A DNA stretch of 64,000 bases from contig NZ_AFNU02000002.1 of assembly GCF_000215935.2 (NCBI RefSeq), positions 408,487 through 472,486 of the forward strand, in the 5' to 3' direction. Source of the DNA: Haloplasma contractile SSD-17B. GTDB taxonomy: Bacteria; Bacillota_I; Bacilli_A; Haloplasmatales; Haloplasmataceae. The notes beneath the pieces were generated by a model. The model made no database searches. It was given only the letters and a program-made list of their open reading frames with translations, and had not been told where the DNA came from. Made by a program: the position numbers and the translations under genes. The first letter of the stretch is position 1. Each line of letters starts with the position of its first letter. Below are positions 49,576-59,249 of the stretch, one piece after another.

Positions 49576-50019
49576 TTATTTAGAAACAACGTGTACCTTT
49601 ATTATTGCCTCTACGTCTTGATGAAGTGAAATTGGAACCTTTCTATACCCTAATGCTTTGATCGGGTGATCTAACTTCATCTTACGCTTATCCAGCCTAA
49701 TCTTATGCTGTCTCATAAATTCATGAACGATATTCTTCGTACTTACAGAACCGAATGTACGACCATCTTCCCCAACTTTCACCTTAATGGTTACTTCTTT
49801 AGCCTCTATTTCTTCTTTTAACTGTTTGCTTTCTTCTAGACGCTCATTTTCTTTGTCTATTTTTGCCTGTTTTTCATCTTCTAGCTTCTTCACGTTTGCA
49901 TCAGTCGCTTGAGTTGCCTTCTTAGAGTTAATTAAGAAGTTTGCATACCCATTGGGTACCTCAATAACCTCACTTTTTTTTCCTTTTCCCTTTACATCCT
50001 TAAGTAGTATGACCTTCAT
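49576..50019 (-). CDS. rplI: Ribosomal protein bL9
   Basis: 147 residues from the ATG at 50019 ([20 protein letters not shown]), with GGAGG upstream; a longer frame to 50049 lies inside gdpP. The N-terminal domain ([11 protein letters not shown]), the long helix and the C-terminal domain ([13 protein letters not shown]) are all present. It overlaps the gdpP end by 20 nt, so the two are translationally linked. Confidence 0.96.
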   Translation of the reverse strand: MKVILLKDVKGKGKKSEVIEVPNGYANFLINSKKATQATDANVKKLEDEKQAKIDKENERLEESKQLKEEIEAKEVTIKVKVGEDGRTFGSVSTKNIVHEFMRQHKIRLDKRKMKLDHPIKALGYRKVPISLHQDVEAIIKVHVVSK

Positions 50020-51985
50020 TGTTGCCAACCTCCTCAATATATTCTTCAATTTTTGCTACTAATAAATTACGTGCTTCAAATGGTGTTATATTCTCTAGTT
50101 GAGTTGCTGCATTATTTAAATGGCCACCGCCACCTAATTTCTCCATAATCAATTGAACATTAACCTCTCCGAAAGATCGTGAACTGATTCCTACGACATT
50201 TCCTTCAATCTTACCAATCACAAAGGATGCTTTCACATTCTCGATCATTAATAACCAATCGGCAGTCTGAGCTAGCTTGATTTTTGTTAAGTCCTCCATA
50301 TCTTCAGCAACTACAATTGCCATATCATAAGGAGTTAATTCAACTTTTTCAAATAACTCGGCACGGATTAAATGCTCTTCATAACTTTCTCGTAACATCG
50401 TCTGAACCTCTAACGTATTTGCACCATGTTTTCTTAAATAAGAAGCTGCATCAAACGTTCGCGATCCTGTACGATAGGTGAAGTTATTGGTATCTACTAC
50501 AATTCCTGCCAACATACACGTTGCTGTTATATCCGGAATCACAACTTTCTGTGGATAATACTCAATGATTTCAGTAATTAGCTCCGCTGTAGACGATGCA
50601 TAGGTCTCCGTATAAATTAAATCCGGTGACTCAATATATCGCTTCCCTCGTCTATGATGATCAATTACAACAAGCGTTCCCGCCTTACTGAGTAACTTCT
50701 GTTCAACGACTAAATCTGGATTTTGCGTATCTACAACAATTAACAACGTATGTTTATTACATATCTCCATTGCAATCTGTGGAGTAACCACGCTTCTTAA
50801 AATATTACTATCATTCTCTTGAAGATAGCTAAACACTTTATCTAGCGTCTTATCTCGTTCTCTTATATCATCGACTATAAAACAGTCCTTACCTTTACGA
50901 TTTACAATATTTAAAACACCAGTCGCTGCTCCGAAGGCATCTGTATCTGGTATCTTATGTGGCATGACAATAACATTGCTGGCGTCTTCAATTAACTCAT
51001 CAAGCTCAGTTGCCACTACTCGTGCACGAACCTTATTCCGCTTTTCAACCATGTTTGATTTTCCACCAAAGAACCGAATATCTTGATCGTCAATTTGCAC
51101 AGCCGCTTGGTCTCCACCACGGTTCTGAGTTAAATCTAAGATCTCAAGCGCCTTTTCGCTCATTTGATACGGGTTATGTTCATTACATGCAATCCCTATA
51201 CTTAATGTTAATGTTACATCAAATTTATCGGATATTCGTTTTATACGGTTTAGCACCTCAAACTTCTTGTGCATAACATCTAATAATTTTTGATACTCAA
51301 GTACCAGCATATACTTGGCATCCGAGTAACTCTTTGCATAAATCTGCTCTGATTTTGCCCATCCCATAACAAATGTATTTAACGTACCATTCAAGATTGA
51401 ACGCTTTTGTTCATTTAATTCACTAACGGCATCTTCATAGTTATCGATATTTAAATACCCGACAGCCAATCGTTTAGCATAAAATTCATTAATCGCTGCT
51501 TGACGGCTTGTTACATTTACAAGGTATAACAACCGCTTATCATGATAGTTAACAACATCATAAATTTGCTCATGAATCTCAGCCGTATAGTCAGTCGCAC
51601 TGAGTTTTTCATATAACGAAGGGCAAATTTTGTTTAGGTGTTTCTTAGCAATTTTCTCGCCAAATATGGACTTCGCGTTGAAGTTAGCCCAATCTACCTT
51701 ATGATCATCCGTATATGAGATAATCGCAATTGGAAACCGGTTAAATGCATGGGCTCCAATTTTCTTAACTCGATAAGTAAGATCACTAATTTCCTTCGTC
51801 TTATTTTCATGTGTATAAAACTTTATATAGAATGTGATATGCATCGCAATAGTTGTTAAGACGAGAATCGTTAGGACAATCATCAGTATTGTCGACGGGT
51901 CTATAATAGCTGCTACTAACACCACGATTAGGAATAGATAAGGAAGTATTAATAACATCATTTTTCTGTTTAAATATTGTTCCAT
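50000..51985 (-). CDS. gdpP: Cyclic-di-AMP phosphodiesterase GdpP
   Basis: 661 residues: two N-terminal TM helices (about 12-50), a PAS-like domain (about 75-150), a degenerate GGDEF domain (about 175-300, no GGDEF motif) and a DHH/DHHA1 phosphodiesterase. The DHH part shows [36 protein letters not shown] and [11 protein letters not shown]; the C-terminal [12 protein letters not shown] is the DHHA1 glycine motif. It degrades c-di-AMP, which controls potassium and wall homeostasis. GAGGTG site. Followed by rplI and dnaB. Confidence 0.96.
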   Translation of the reverse strand: MEQYLNRKMMLLILPYLFLIVVLVAAIIDPSTILMIVLTILVLTTIAMHITFYIKFYTHENKTKEISDLTYRVKKIGAHAFNRFPIAIISYTDDHKVDWANFNAKSIFGEKIAKKHLNKICPSLYEKLSATDYTAEIHEQIYDVVNYHDKRLLYLVNVTSRQAAINEFYAKRLAVGYLNIDNYEDAVSELNEQKRSILNGTLNTFVMGWAKSEQIYAKSYSDAKYMLVLEYQKLLDVMHKKFEVLNRIKRISDKFDVTLTLSIGIACNEHNPYQMSEKALEILDLTQNRGGDQAAVQIDDQDIRFFGGKSNMVEKRNKVRARVVATELDELIEDASNVIVMPHKIPDTDAFGAATGVLNIVNRKGKDCFIVDDIRERDKTLDKVFSYLQENDSNILRSVVTPQIAMEICNKHTLLIVVDTQNPDLVVEQKLLSKAGTLVVIDHHRRGKRYIESPDLIYTETYASSTAELITEIIEYYPQKVVIPDITATCMLAGIVVDTNNFTYRTGSRTFDAASYLRKHGANTLEVQTMLRESYEEHLIRAELFEKVELTPYDMAIVVAEDMEDLTKIKLAQTADWLLMIENVKASFVIGKIEGNVVGISSRSFGEVNVQLIMEKLGGGGHLNNAATQLENITPFEARNLLVAKIEEYIEEVGNNEGHTT

Positions 51986-52299
51986 TTAGTTCACCTCAAA
52001 CTACTTACGTAGCTTATTTTGTCTGTTTTTTTCTAACAAACAATAGTCGTATACTTTAATCTATACGCTTATTTCCGACTAGTTTCAATAAATTATATCA
52101 TATTCTAGTTGAACTTACAATTTAATACGTAATGGCAATATTGCCCCTTGTGGAAAAACAAAGTTCGCGTTTTTTTACATGCACTCACAGTATATGAACA
52201 AGTACCCGCTTCGTGTATAGTCGCGATCCTAATTCTGTAGTTACCTACCCTACGTACCACGGCCTCCACCCAGTAAAAGTTCAGTATCGCCTGGGCCTG

Positions 52300-52690
52300 A
52301 TCCTTGGCTCACTCCCTACGTATAGAAGGAGTTTCACGATCCTCAAAGTACGCTCGCGACCCTACAGATAAAGTCTTAGCTCTCTACAAATTCACAATCG
52401 GAAGCCTAATTCTCGACTCTTATCCCGTATCGTATATAAGGAGCTTCATAACCTCATAGTACGCTCGCGACCTACGGATCAAGTCTTAGCTCTGTACAAA
52501 TTCATAATCGGAAGCCTAATTCTCGATTTCATCACTACGTATAGTATGAGCTTCACGAACCGCATAGCATACTCGCGACCCTACATATCAAGTCTTAACT
52601 CTCTACAAATTCAAAATCGGAAGCCTAATTCTCGACTCTTATCCCGTATCGTATAGAAGGAACTTCACGAACATAATAGCACGCTCGCTT
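52300..52690. repeat. Tandem repeat of about 110 bp, 3.5 copies
   Basis: Units share GCGACC(C)TAC, AAGTCTTA(G/A)CTCT (at 52371, 52481 and 52590; period 110 then 109), AATCGGAAGCCTAATTCTCG and ATCGTATAGAAGGA-type stretches. Copies are diverged. No open frame runs through it and it is more GC-rich than its surroundings. It lies in the 1 kb gap between gdpP and the ribosomal genes. Upstream, AGTCGCGATCCTAATT (52219-52234) recurs exactly at 62664-62679. Confidence 0.85.
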
Positions 52691-53064
52691 TTATTTACAA
52701 GTTAGTGTTTAATTAGTCCTCTTTTTACGCCTAATCTATTTTACTATATATTAGTATCTCAAACAAATGCCAATTTATTAATATTTTACCGTTTTATGGG
52801 AAAACAAGTTTTTATTTATAATAGTTTTTGTTATTTTATATTTACACATTATGGTAGCGAATGCTAGTATTAAGTTATGTATTATACAGGGAGACATTCA
52901 ATTTGAAAATCTTACAATTAGAGTTGCTACTAACAACAGATCATTATTTTAATAACCACAAAATTTCATCTCATAAGTTTGGAAAATTTAATAAACGACA
53001 CCGTTAAGATAAAATGATAGGTATATTGAGCAAACTTTACAAGGGGAGAGGGGAGACGTTGTAT

Positions 53065-53627
53065 ATGACAGTTAAAGAGCGATTGATTATTGGGATAACA
53101 ATTATATTGTGGATTGTAGTAATTTCAAACTTTCATATCCCTACATTTTTTACTAATATTAAAGTTGATGAAGAATGTGCCATTTCGTATCAGGAATATA
53201 AAATTCCTATTTCAATGATAAGTGTTGCTATTAATAATGATGGGTATATATTCATATACATGGAAAAGTCCGGGCATAGACTAATTACTAAATATAATAA
53301 TGAAGGAGAGTTTATACACACAATTGTTGTCGGAAAATTCTCTGAAGGAGGAGAACTATTTATTAATGAGGACAATGTACTAAGCCTTGTTAATGATCGG
53401 TCGATAAAGAAGACAATACCTATGAAGTCAATAAAAAAGCAGGTTATGGATATCTAGAAATAACAAGGACAGTTGACAGTCAAACCTATGTCATTTATCA
53501 AACAAATAATGGAGTTAATTATAAAAATCTCTTATTCATATTATGTTTTATTGTCCTATTTCCTTTTCAATTCATGACAATTTTAATGCTTAAAAAAAGA
53601 ATAGCAAATACAAGCTCTAAATCTTAA
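53065..53627 (+). pseudogene. Frameshifted small membrane protein gene
   Basis: The open frame 53014-53457 ends in MKSIKKQVMDI, but after one base shift near 53,410 the reading continues as DNTYEVNKKAGYGYLEITRT to a second TM segment (LLFILCFIVLFPFQFMTIL) and a stop at 53627. The full product would be about 187 residues with TM helices at both ends and an outside domain between. The start ATG at 53065 has GGGGAGAGGGGAG upstream. No family recognised. The shift is in an A-rich run, so sequencing error is possible. One of the few plus-strand genes here. Confidence 0.65.
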
Positions 53628-53819
53628 TAGTCACACATAAAATCTTAAGTTTTAAAATTAAACATTGCTAACTTATATTACTCTGTTATTTCAGTTAGTC
53701 GTGATTTAAATAGTCGACCGGTATTTATTTAACTCTTATACACTACATAGTTGTTTTCATCCTTAATACTTGATAAATCTGTACTATTTACTATACGAGA
53801 AAATTATTTAACCAATAAA

Positions 53820-53844
53820 AAAACTCCCTTTGATAGGGAGTTTT
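53820..53844 (-). terminator. rpsF-ssb-rpsR terminator
   Basis: AAAACTCCCT / AGGGAGTTTT hairpin with T tract on the minus strand, 10 nt after the rpsR stop. Confidence 0.9.
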
Positions 53845-53854
53845 ATAGTCTATA

Positions 53855-54091
53855 TTAGTCTCTTGAAAATGGCAGTAAAGCCATGTGACGAGCTTTTTTA
53901 ATAGCTTTAGTTAATTCACGTTGGTACTTAGCTGATGTACCTGTAACACGACGTGGTAAAATCTTTCCACGATCTGATACAAAACGCTTTAATAAATCGA
54001 TATCTTTGAAATCGATTTTTTTAATTTTATTTTCAGTAAAGTAACATACTTTACGACGACGGCGTCCGCCTCTTCTACGATTATAAGCCAT
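53855..54091 (-). CDS. rpsR: Ribosomal protein bS18
   Basis: 78 residues, Arg-rich start ([18 protein letters not shown]), then [20 protein letters not shown] and [20 protein letters not shown], the standard S18 sequence. It forms a pair with S6 on the small subunit. The single Cys is insufficient for a zinc site. Last gene of the rpsF-ssb-rpsR operon, 17 nt after ssb. Confidence 0.97.
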   Translation of the reverse strand: MAYNRRRGGRRRRKVCYFTENKIKKIDFKDIDLLKRFVSDRGKILPRRVTGTSAKYQRELTKAIKKARHMALLPFSRD

Positions 54092-54108
54092 TTTGGGACC
54101 TCCTTATA

Positions 54109-54669
54109 TTAAAATGGTAAGTCATCTTCAGAAATGTCTACATTTCCTACTCCGCTAAAATATGGGTCATCATCAATGTTGTTATTTTTCTTTTGTTGTT
54201 GTTGATTAGGAGCTTGTCCTTGTCCCATATTCGCATTATTACGCGGTTGTTGCCCGCGATTTTGATTAAACCCTTGATTGTTCTGTCCTTGATTGTAGTT
54301 GTTATTATTATTGTATGTATTTTGAACATCAACGGTTTCTGACTGTGAATTTCGTGATTCTAAGAATTGCACGGAATCACAAATAACGTCAGTTGTATAA
54401 CGTCTAGAACCATCTTGTGCCTCATAAGATCCAGTCTGAATACGACCTTCGACTCCTACTAAACTACCTTTTCTTACGAATCGGTTAACGTTCTCGGCCT
54501 GTCTTCTAAACGATACACAGTTTATAAAGTCAGCTTCACGCTGTCCATTTTGATTTGTAAATGTACGATTTACCGCAAGTGTAAATCTAACAACTGGTGT
54601 TCCAGATCCTGAATACTTTAAATCTGGGTCCTTTGTCAGTCTTCCGACTAGTACTACTTTATTAATCAT
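54109..54669 (-). CDS. ssb: Single-stranded DNA-binding protein
   Basis: 186 residues. The OB-fold (about 1-105) has [37 protein letters not shown] and [20 protein letters not shown]. An Asn/Gln/Gly-rich linker follows, and the acidic tip ends DISEDDLPF, which recruits repair and replication proteins. Typical operon position between rpsF and rpsR. Confidence 0.97.
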   Translation of the reverse strand: MINKVVLVGRLTKDPDLKYSGSGTPVVRFTLAVNRTFTNQNGQREADFINCVSFRRQAENVNRFVRKGSLVGVEGRIQTGSYEAQDGSRRYTTDVICDSVQFLESRNSQSETVDVQNTYNNNNNYNQGQNNQGFNQNRGQQPRNNANMGQGQAPNQQQQKKNNNIDDDPYFSGVGNVDISEDDLPF

Positions 54670-54687
54670 TTTATCACAACCCTATTT

Positions 54688-54969
54688 TTACTCATCCTTT
54701 ACAACGATGTATCGAATGATGTCCTCGTTGATACGAGCTAGACGGTCGAATTCATCAATTGCTTCTGTATTAGCTTTTACATTTAATAAAATGTAGTGAC
54801 CTTTACGTAGATCATCGATTTCGTATGCTAATGAACGCATACCCCAATCTTTAACCTCAACTTCAGCATTGTTATCAGTTAAAACTTTATTGAAATTTTC
54901 AACTAAAGCTTTACGTGAATCTTCCTCTACTGTCGGACGGATAATGTACATAATTTCGTATTTTCTCAT
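54688..54969 (-). CDS. rpsF: Ribosomal protein bS6
   Basis: 93 residues from the ATG at 54969, eight bases after AAGGAGG (an in-frame extension to 55035 lies in the leader). [35 protein letters not shown] and [15 protein letters not shown] are characteristic. First gene of the operon; a promoter and a leader hairpin precede it. Confidence 0.97.
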   Translation of the reverse strand: MRKYEIMYIIRPTVEEDSRKALVENFNKVLTDNNAEVEVKDWGMRSLAYEIDDLRKGHYILLNVKANTEAIDEFDRLARINEDIIRYIVVKDE

Positions 54970-55046
54970 TTCTGGCACCTCCTTTTGGTCTTTGGCCCAA
55001 TCTCTAACTATTGAGCAAGGAGTGAGCTTTTGCACTCACGTCATAA
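54970..55046 (-). promoter_or_regulatory. rpsF leader, possible S6:S18 regulatory hairpin
   Basis: On the minus strand the leader has GTGAG TGCAAAAG CTCAC as a clear stem and a second GC-rich stretch before the ribosome site. In many bacteria S6:S18 represses this operon by binding the leader RNA. The placement fits; I could not verify the conserved loop sequence. Confidence 0.4.
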
Positions 55047-55047
55047 T

Positions 55048-55077
55048 ATTATAACACAAAGTGTTTATTTTTGTAAA
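55048..55077 (-). promoter_or_regulatory. rpsF operon promoter
   Basis: TTTACA (55072-55077), 18-nt spacer and TATAAT (55048-55053) on the minus strand, about 80 nt before the rpsF start. Confidence 0.75.
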
Positions 55078-55172
55078 GAAGATTCTTTTTGATTTTCCCT
55101 TTTTTCATATTGCCATCATTATCCACTATGCTATAATAGAGTTAACGAATCATTTGAGGGAGGATTTTATAT

Positions 55173-56285
55173 ATGAAGAAAGTAAATATGAAACCTGATG
55201 TTAATAATTCATTACTTGGATTTGGTTGCATGCGATTTCCTACTACTGAGGAAGGTAAAATCGATCGAGAACAATCTATAGAAATGTTAGACTGTTCGTA
55301 TCAAAACGGTCTCAACCATTTTGATACCGCTGCTCCTTATCATGGGGGAGAAAGCGAAGAGTTTATGGGTGACTATTTAAAAAAATATTCGCGTGACTCA
55401 TTCACAGTATCCACTAAATTACCCGTTTGGGAAGTAAAAGAGTACGATGACTTCGAAAAAATATTAGATCGTCAATTAAATAAGTTACAACTTGAATACA
55501 TCGATTTTTACTTATTACATGCCTTAAATAAAGATACATGGAAAAACATTGTCCATCATGATGTATTTAAATTCATTAAAGAGGCTCAGGCAAAAGGAAA
55601 GTTTAAATATATCGGCTTTTCTTTCCACGATGACCTAGACCTTTTTAAAGAAATCGCTAATTCATATGACTGGGATTTCAGCCTAATGCAACTCAACTAT
55701 ATGGATCAGGACCACCAACAGGGGATGACAGGCTATGAAATGATGACTGAACGAAATATTCCTGTATGGGTGATGGAACCAATTAAAGGTGGAAAACTCG
55801 CCAATTTAGCCGACGACCTTCGTGATAAATTAGACAATGTTACACCAGGTGACCACCCTGCTAAATGGGCGTTACGTTGGTGTGCATCATTACCAAATGT
55901 TAAATTGATTTTAAGTGGCATGTCAACATTAGAGCAGGTCAAGCAAAACTGCGATACATTTAGTTCACTAGAACCACTTAATCAAGACGAACAGGCGATC
56001 ATAGAAGAAGTGCGTGTAGAAATTACAAACCGTTTAAAAGTAGATTGTACTGCATGTAACTACTGCATGCCTTGCCCTGAAGACATTAACATACCACACA
56101 ACTTCACACTATTCAACGAATCCTATATGTATAACAACAAAAAAATGGCAGAGAACTCCTATCAGTCCATGTCACTAGAGAAACAAGCAATTAGCTGCAT
56201 TGCCTGTGGAAAATGCTTAGAACAGTGTCCACAAAAAATAGATATTCCAGCCCAAATGCAAAACGTAGCCGACTATTTTGCCTAA
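55173..56285 (+). CDS. Aldo/keto reductase with C-terminal 4Fe-4S domain
   Basis: 370 residues. AKR barrel (about 1-280): GFGCMRFP, HFDTAAPYHGGESEEF (Asp and Tyr), VSTKLPVW (Lys) and YIDFYLLHAL (His) give the catalytic tetrad. A ferredoxin-like domain follows with CTACNYCMPCP and CIACGKCLEQCP, enough for two 4Fe-4S clusters. Such AKR-ferredoxin proteins are common in anaerobes; substrate unknown. GGGAGGA site; own plus-strand terminator. Confidence 0.93.
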   Translation: MKKVNMKPDVNNSLLGFGCMRFPTTEEGKIDREQSIEMLDCSYQNGLNHFDTAAPYHGGESEEFMGDYLKKYSRDSFTVSTKLPVWEVKEYDDFEKILDRQLNKLQLEYIDFYLLHALNKDTWKNIVHHDVFKFIKEAQAKGKFKYIGFSFHDDLDLFKEIANSYDWDFSLMQLNYMDQDHQQGMTGYEMMTERNIPVWVMEPIKGGKLANLADDLRDKLDNVTPGDHPAKWALRWCASLPNVKLILSGMSTLEQVKQNCDTFSSLEPLNQDEQAIIEEVRVEITNRLKVDCTACNYCMPCPEDINIPHNFTLFNESYMYNNKKMAENSYQSMSLEKQAISCIACGKCLEQCPQKIDIPAQMQNVADYFA

Positions 56286-56361
56286 TTAGTATTCCCTAAT
56301 GTTATAAAACTTAAACCTCATAAGCGTTCTACTAATCTAATATCTTATTTATATAAACCTC

Positions 56362-56395
56362 AACCACATGATGAGCCTAAATCATGTGGTTTTTA
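56362..56395 (+). terminator. Aldo/keto reductase terminator
   Basis: AACCACATGAT / ATCATGTGGTT hairpin followed by TTTTTATT on the plus strand. Confidence 0.85.
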
Positions 56396-57728
56396 TTATG
56401 TCAAAAAACCGACTATCCTGTAGCCATATCTTAAGACCTAAATTCGACTTTTTTTATTGTCTTAACTTGTTGCGTTTTGAAAAAGTAATTAATCACAAAA
56501 TAACGACAGGTTTCTACCTTGAAGTAGCATTGTAGTTTATTACAAACGCCTTGTTATGAATAGCTTTATTCTAGTTTCATATTTAAATAAACTCTAGTCG
56601 TGTTTAATACAATCTACATCTATTATTATATACCTTGGAAAAACTCAGAATCATAAGGCATCTAATTAAATCAGGTAATTGATCTCATGTAACTCAGTAT
56701 TTTTCTTCAACCTACGAACTCCTGGCAAAACCATAGGCTTAAAGTAAACATCCTATCACATTGATATAAAACGTAGTTTTACAGGCATGGTGAATTGCGA
56801 TTTCCCAGTTTAATACTATATTCTTAGGTAAGGGGGCAAGTGTTAGAACCCCTGAAACACAAACTAAGTTGTTATTATAAAGTAACGTAAGTTTCCATCT
56901 CATCTTAAACTTTGTTATCACGTGGCTAAGAAATCGTTTATTTTCATACATTAATCTTAGATTTTAAAAAGCAATAATGTCCAATAAAGGTGGATCACGT
57001 ACTACCTGCTCCTAGTACTAGTTCCTTACAACGTCGATGATTAGAACAATCAAGATTAAACTGAGTATTTATTGTTTTATTGTACTCATTTTTCAATTAT
57101 GGTGTCCTTTAATTAAGAAAAATAGGGTGAATTTTGTAGAAATGAGTTCGTTCCAATATATATAATCAAGGGTAGATAATCAACCAATCATACTATATAC
57201 CGACCTATACTATTATAAGCGATCATTACAGATAGAAATAGGGCTTTAAAAACTAGTAAGCTATACAGGCCTAAAAGAGTTAAGTGTAAAACCTAGATCA
57301 ATTATTTAGTTTAAACGTTCTTTACCGTACATATCCACTATAATCTATGTCAAATCACCCCTATGATGTCATTAGTCATGTCGAATTCATAGCATACTAT
57401 GTAGAATCGGGTTCATTTCTTACTATAAAATTTTGAGTAATTACTGCTATATTCAACTAACAATCATGGAATTACGGGATTTGATAGCCAGTAGTGTATA
57501 CTTTGCGGCTAGATTGGGCCAATTTATTTCAATCATATTCAGAAATTTGTAGTAAATTGCGATACACCTAATACGCACCAACTGATTTCTTTTTGATTTT
57601 TTTCTCACATTTCTACATTTACTGGGAAATAAACGCATGTTTCTTTTTATTTTGCTTTATTCCTACATTATTATTTAAACAAATAAAAAAACCGAGAACG
57701 AGTCCCGGTATATGTTTAAGCATTCATT
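56396..57728. other. 1.3 kb without genes
   Basis: All frames are closed by frequent stops; the longest pieces (about 60-70 codons) have no ribosome sites or protein-like composition. A weak hairpin ACCG...CGGT near 57691-57709 may end ychF. I find no repeat, tRNA or recognisable remnant. Confidence 0.6.
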
Positions 57729-58829
57729 TTATACATTAAATCTGAAATGCATAACGTCTCCATCTTTGACGATATAGTCCTTACCTTCAAGACGAACTTT
57801 ACCTGCTTCCTTTGCAGCTTGTTCGCTTCCGTACTGAACTAGATCCTTATAAGCAACTGTTTCAGCACGAATGAATCCTTTTTGGAAGTCGGTATGAATA
57901 ATTCCCGCACATTGAGGAGCAGTCATTCCTTTTATAAAGGTCCAGGCACGAACTTCTTTTTCACCAGCTGTGAAATAAGTTTCTAACCCGAGTAGGTCGT
58001 AAGCAGCTCGAATTAATTTATCAAGACCACTTTCAGTAATTCCTAAATCCTCTAAGAACATTTCTTTTGACTCTTCATCAAGTTCAACAATTTCAGATTC
58101 TATTTTTGCACACACTGTAATCACTTCTGCGCCTTCTTGACTTGCAAATTCCTTTACGCGGATAACATTTGGATTTTCATCAGGAGTCGCCACTTCATCT
58201 TCGCTTACATTTGCAACATATAACATTGGCTTTAATGTTAATAACTGCATATGCTTAACGATTTCTAACTCATCTTTACTAAGTTCTTGAGAACGTGCAG
58301 GTACTTCATTTTCAAATCCCACTTTTATCTTTGCTAATACTTCAAATTCAGCTATGTATTGTTTATCCTTCATTTTAACTTGTTTTTCAATTCGTTTTAA
58401 CCGCTTATCGATTTGATCCATATCTGCCAAAATTAATTCAAAGTTAATTGTCTCAATATCTCGAATTGGTTCAACCTCTCCATCAACATGTGTGATGTTA
58501 TCATCTACGAAGCATCTTACTACCTGACAAATTGCATCTACCTGTCTAATGTGAGATAGGAATTGATTCCCTAAACCTTCACCTTTACTCGCTCCACGTA
58601 CAAGCCCTGCAATATCAGTAAATTCAAATGTCGTCGGAATTGTTTTCTTTGGTTTTACTAATTCAGTTAGCTTATCTAAACGCTCATCCGGAACCTCAAC
58701 TACTCCTACATTCGGATCGATTGTTGCGAATGGGTAGTTTGCCGCTTCTACGCCTGCCTGTGTAATTGCATTGAATAACGTTGATTTTCCTACGTTAGGA
58801 AGACCTACTATTCCTGCCGTTAATGCCAT
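57729..58829 (-). CDS. ychF: Obg-like GTPase/ATPase YchF
   Basis: 366 residues. The G domain has GIVGLPNVGKSTLFNAIT (P-loop), DIAGLVRGASKGEGLGNQFL and NVSEDE in place of the usual NKxD, fitting YchF's preference for ATP. A coiled-coil insert and the C-terminal TGS domain (AWTFIKGMTAPQCAGIIHTD, DYIVKDGDVMHFRFNV) follow. It binds ribosomes and takes part in stress regulation. AGGAGG site; single gene. Confidence 0.97.
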   Translation of the reverse strand: MALTAGIVGLPNVGKSTLFNAITQAGVEAANYPFATIDPNVGVVEVPDERLDKLTELVKPKKTIPTTFEFTDIAGLVRGASKGEGLGNQFLSHIRQVDAICQVVRCFVDDNITHVDGEVEPIRDIETINFELILADMDQIDKRLKRIEKQVKMKDKQYIAEFEVLAKIKVGFENEVPARSQELSKDELEIVKHMQLLTLKPMLYVANVSEDEVATPDENPNVIRVKEFASQEGAEVITVCAKIESEIVELDEESKEMFLEDLGITESGLDKLIRAAYDLLGLETYFTAGEKEVRAWTFIKGMTAPQCAGIIHTDFQKGFIRAETVAYKDLVQYGSEQAAKEAGKVRLEGKDYIVKDGDVMHFRFNV

Positions 58830-59249
58830 ATTTGTTACCTCCTGTTTTTTTTGAGAAAAAATTATGAAATCTATTTTGTCTTTTTATACGATTACTTTAT
58901 TTTTGGGCTATGTTAGCGGAGATTGTTACTATAGGACACATTTATTCTCAATTTTTCATATGTAATGCTAAACCATATTAAATCTAAAGTGAAAAAATTT
59001 GACATAAATGCTTAACTAATTAATAATGCCCTCACTATAAGGTATAGACGCTCTGTCTACTACATTTATAATAACAACACGTTTCACTAACAGAACGTTT
59101 TTTTATTCATTATAAGTATTTTTTAAAATTTCACTCTATAAATATATCATATTTTTTGGAAAAATTAAAATACTAATTAATAGAAATTTCATTTATTGGA
59201 AAAATAAAGCAGTACGAACAAAAAATAAACACTTATAAGGGGTGATTAA
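58830..59249. other. Intergenic region between divergent ychF and PBP genes
   Basis: 420 bp, very AT-rich, should hold both promoters. No clear element pair or hairpin of note. Confidence 0.4.

Noticed and set aside
52300..52690. CRISPR array
   Set aside because: Units are about 110 bp and repeated over their whole length, without spacers, and no cas genes are near.
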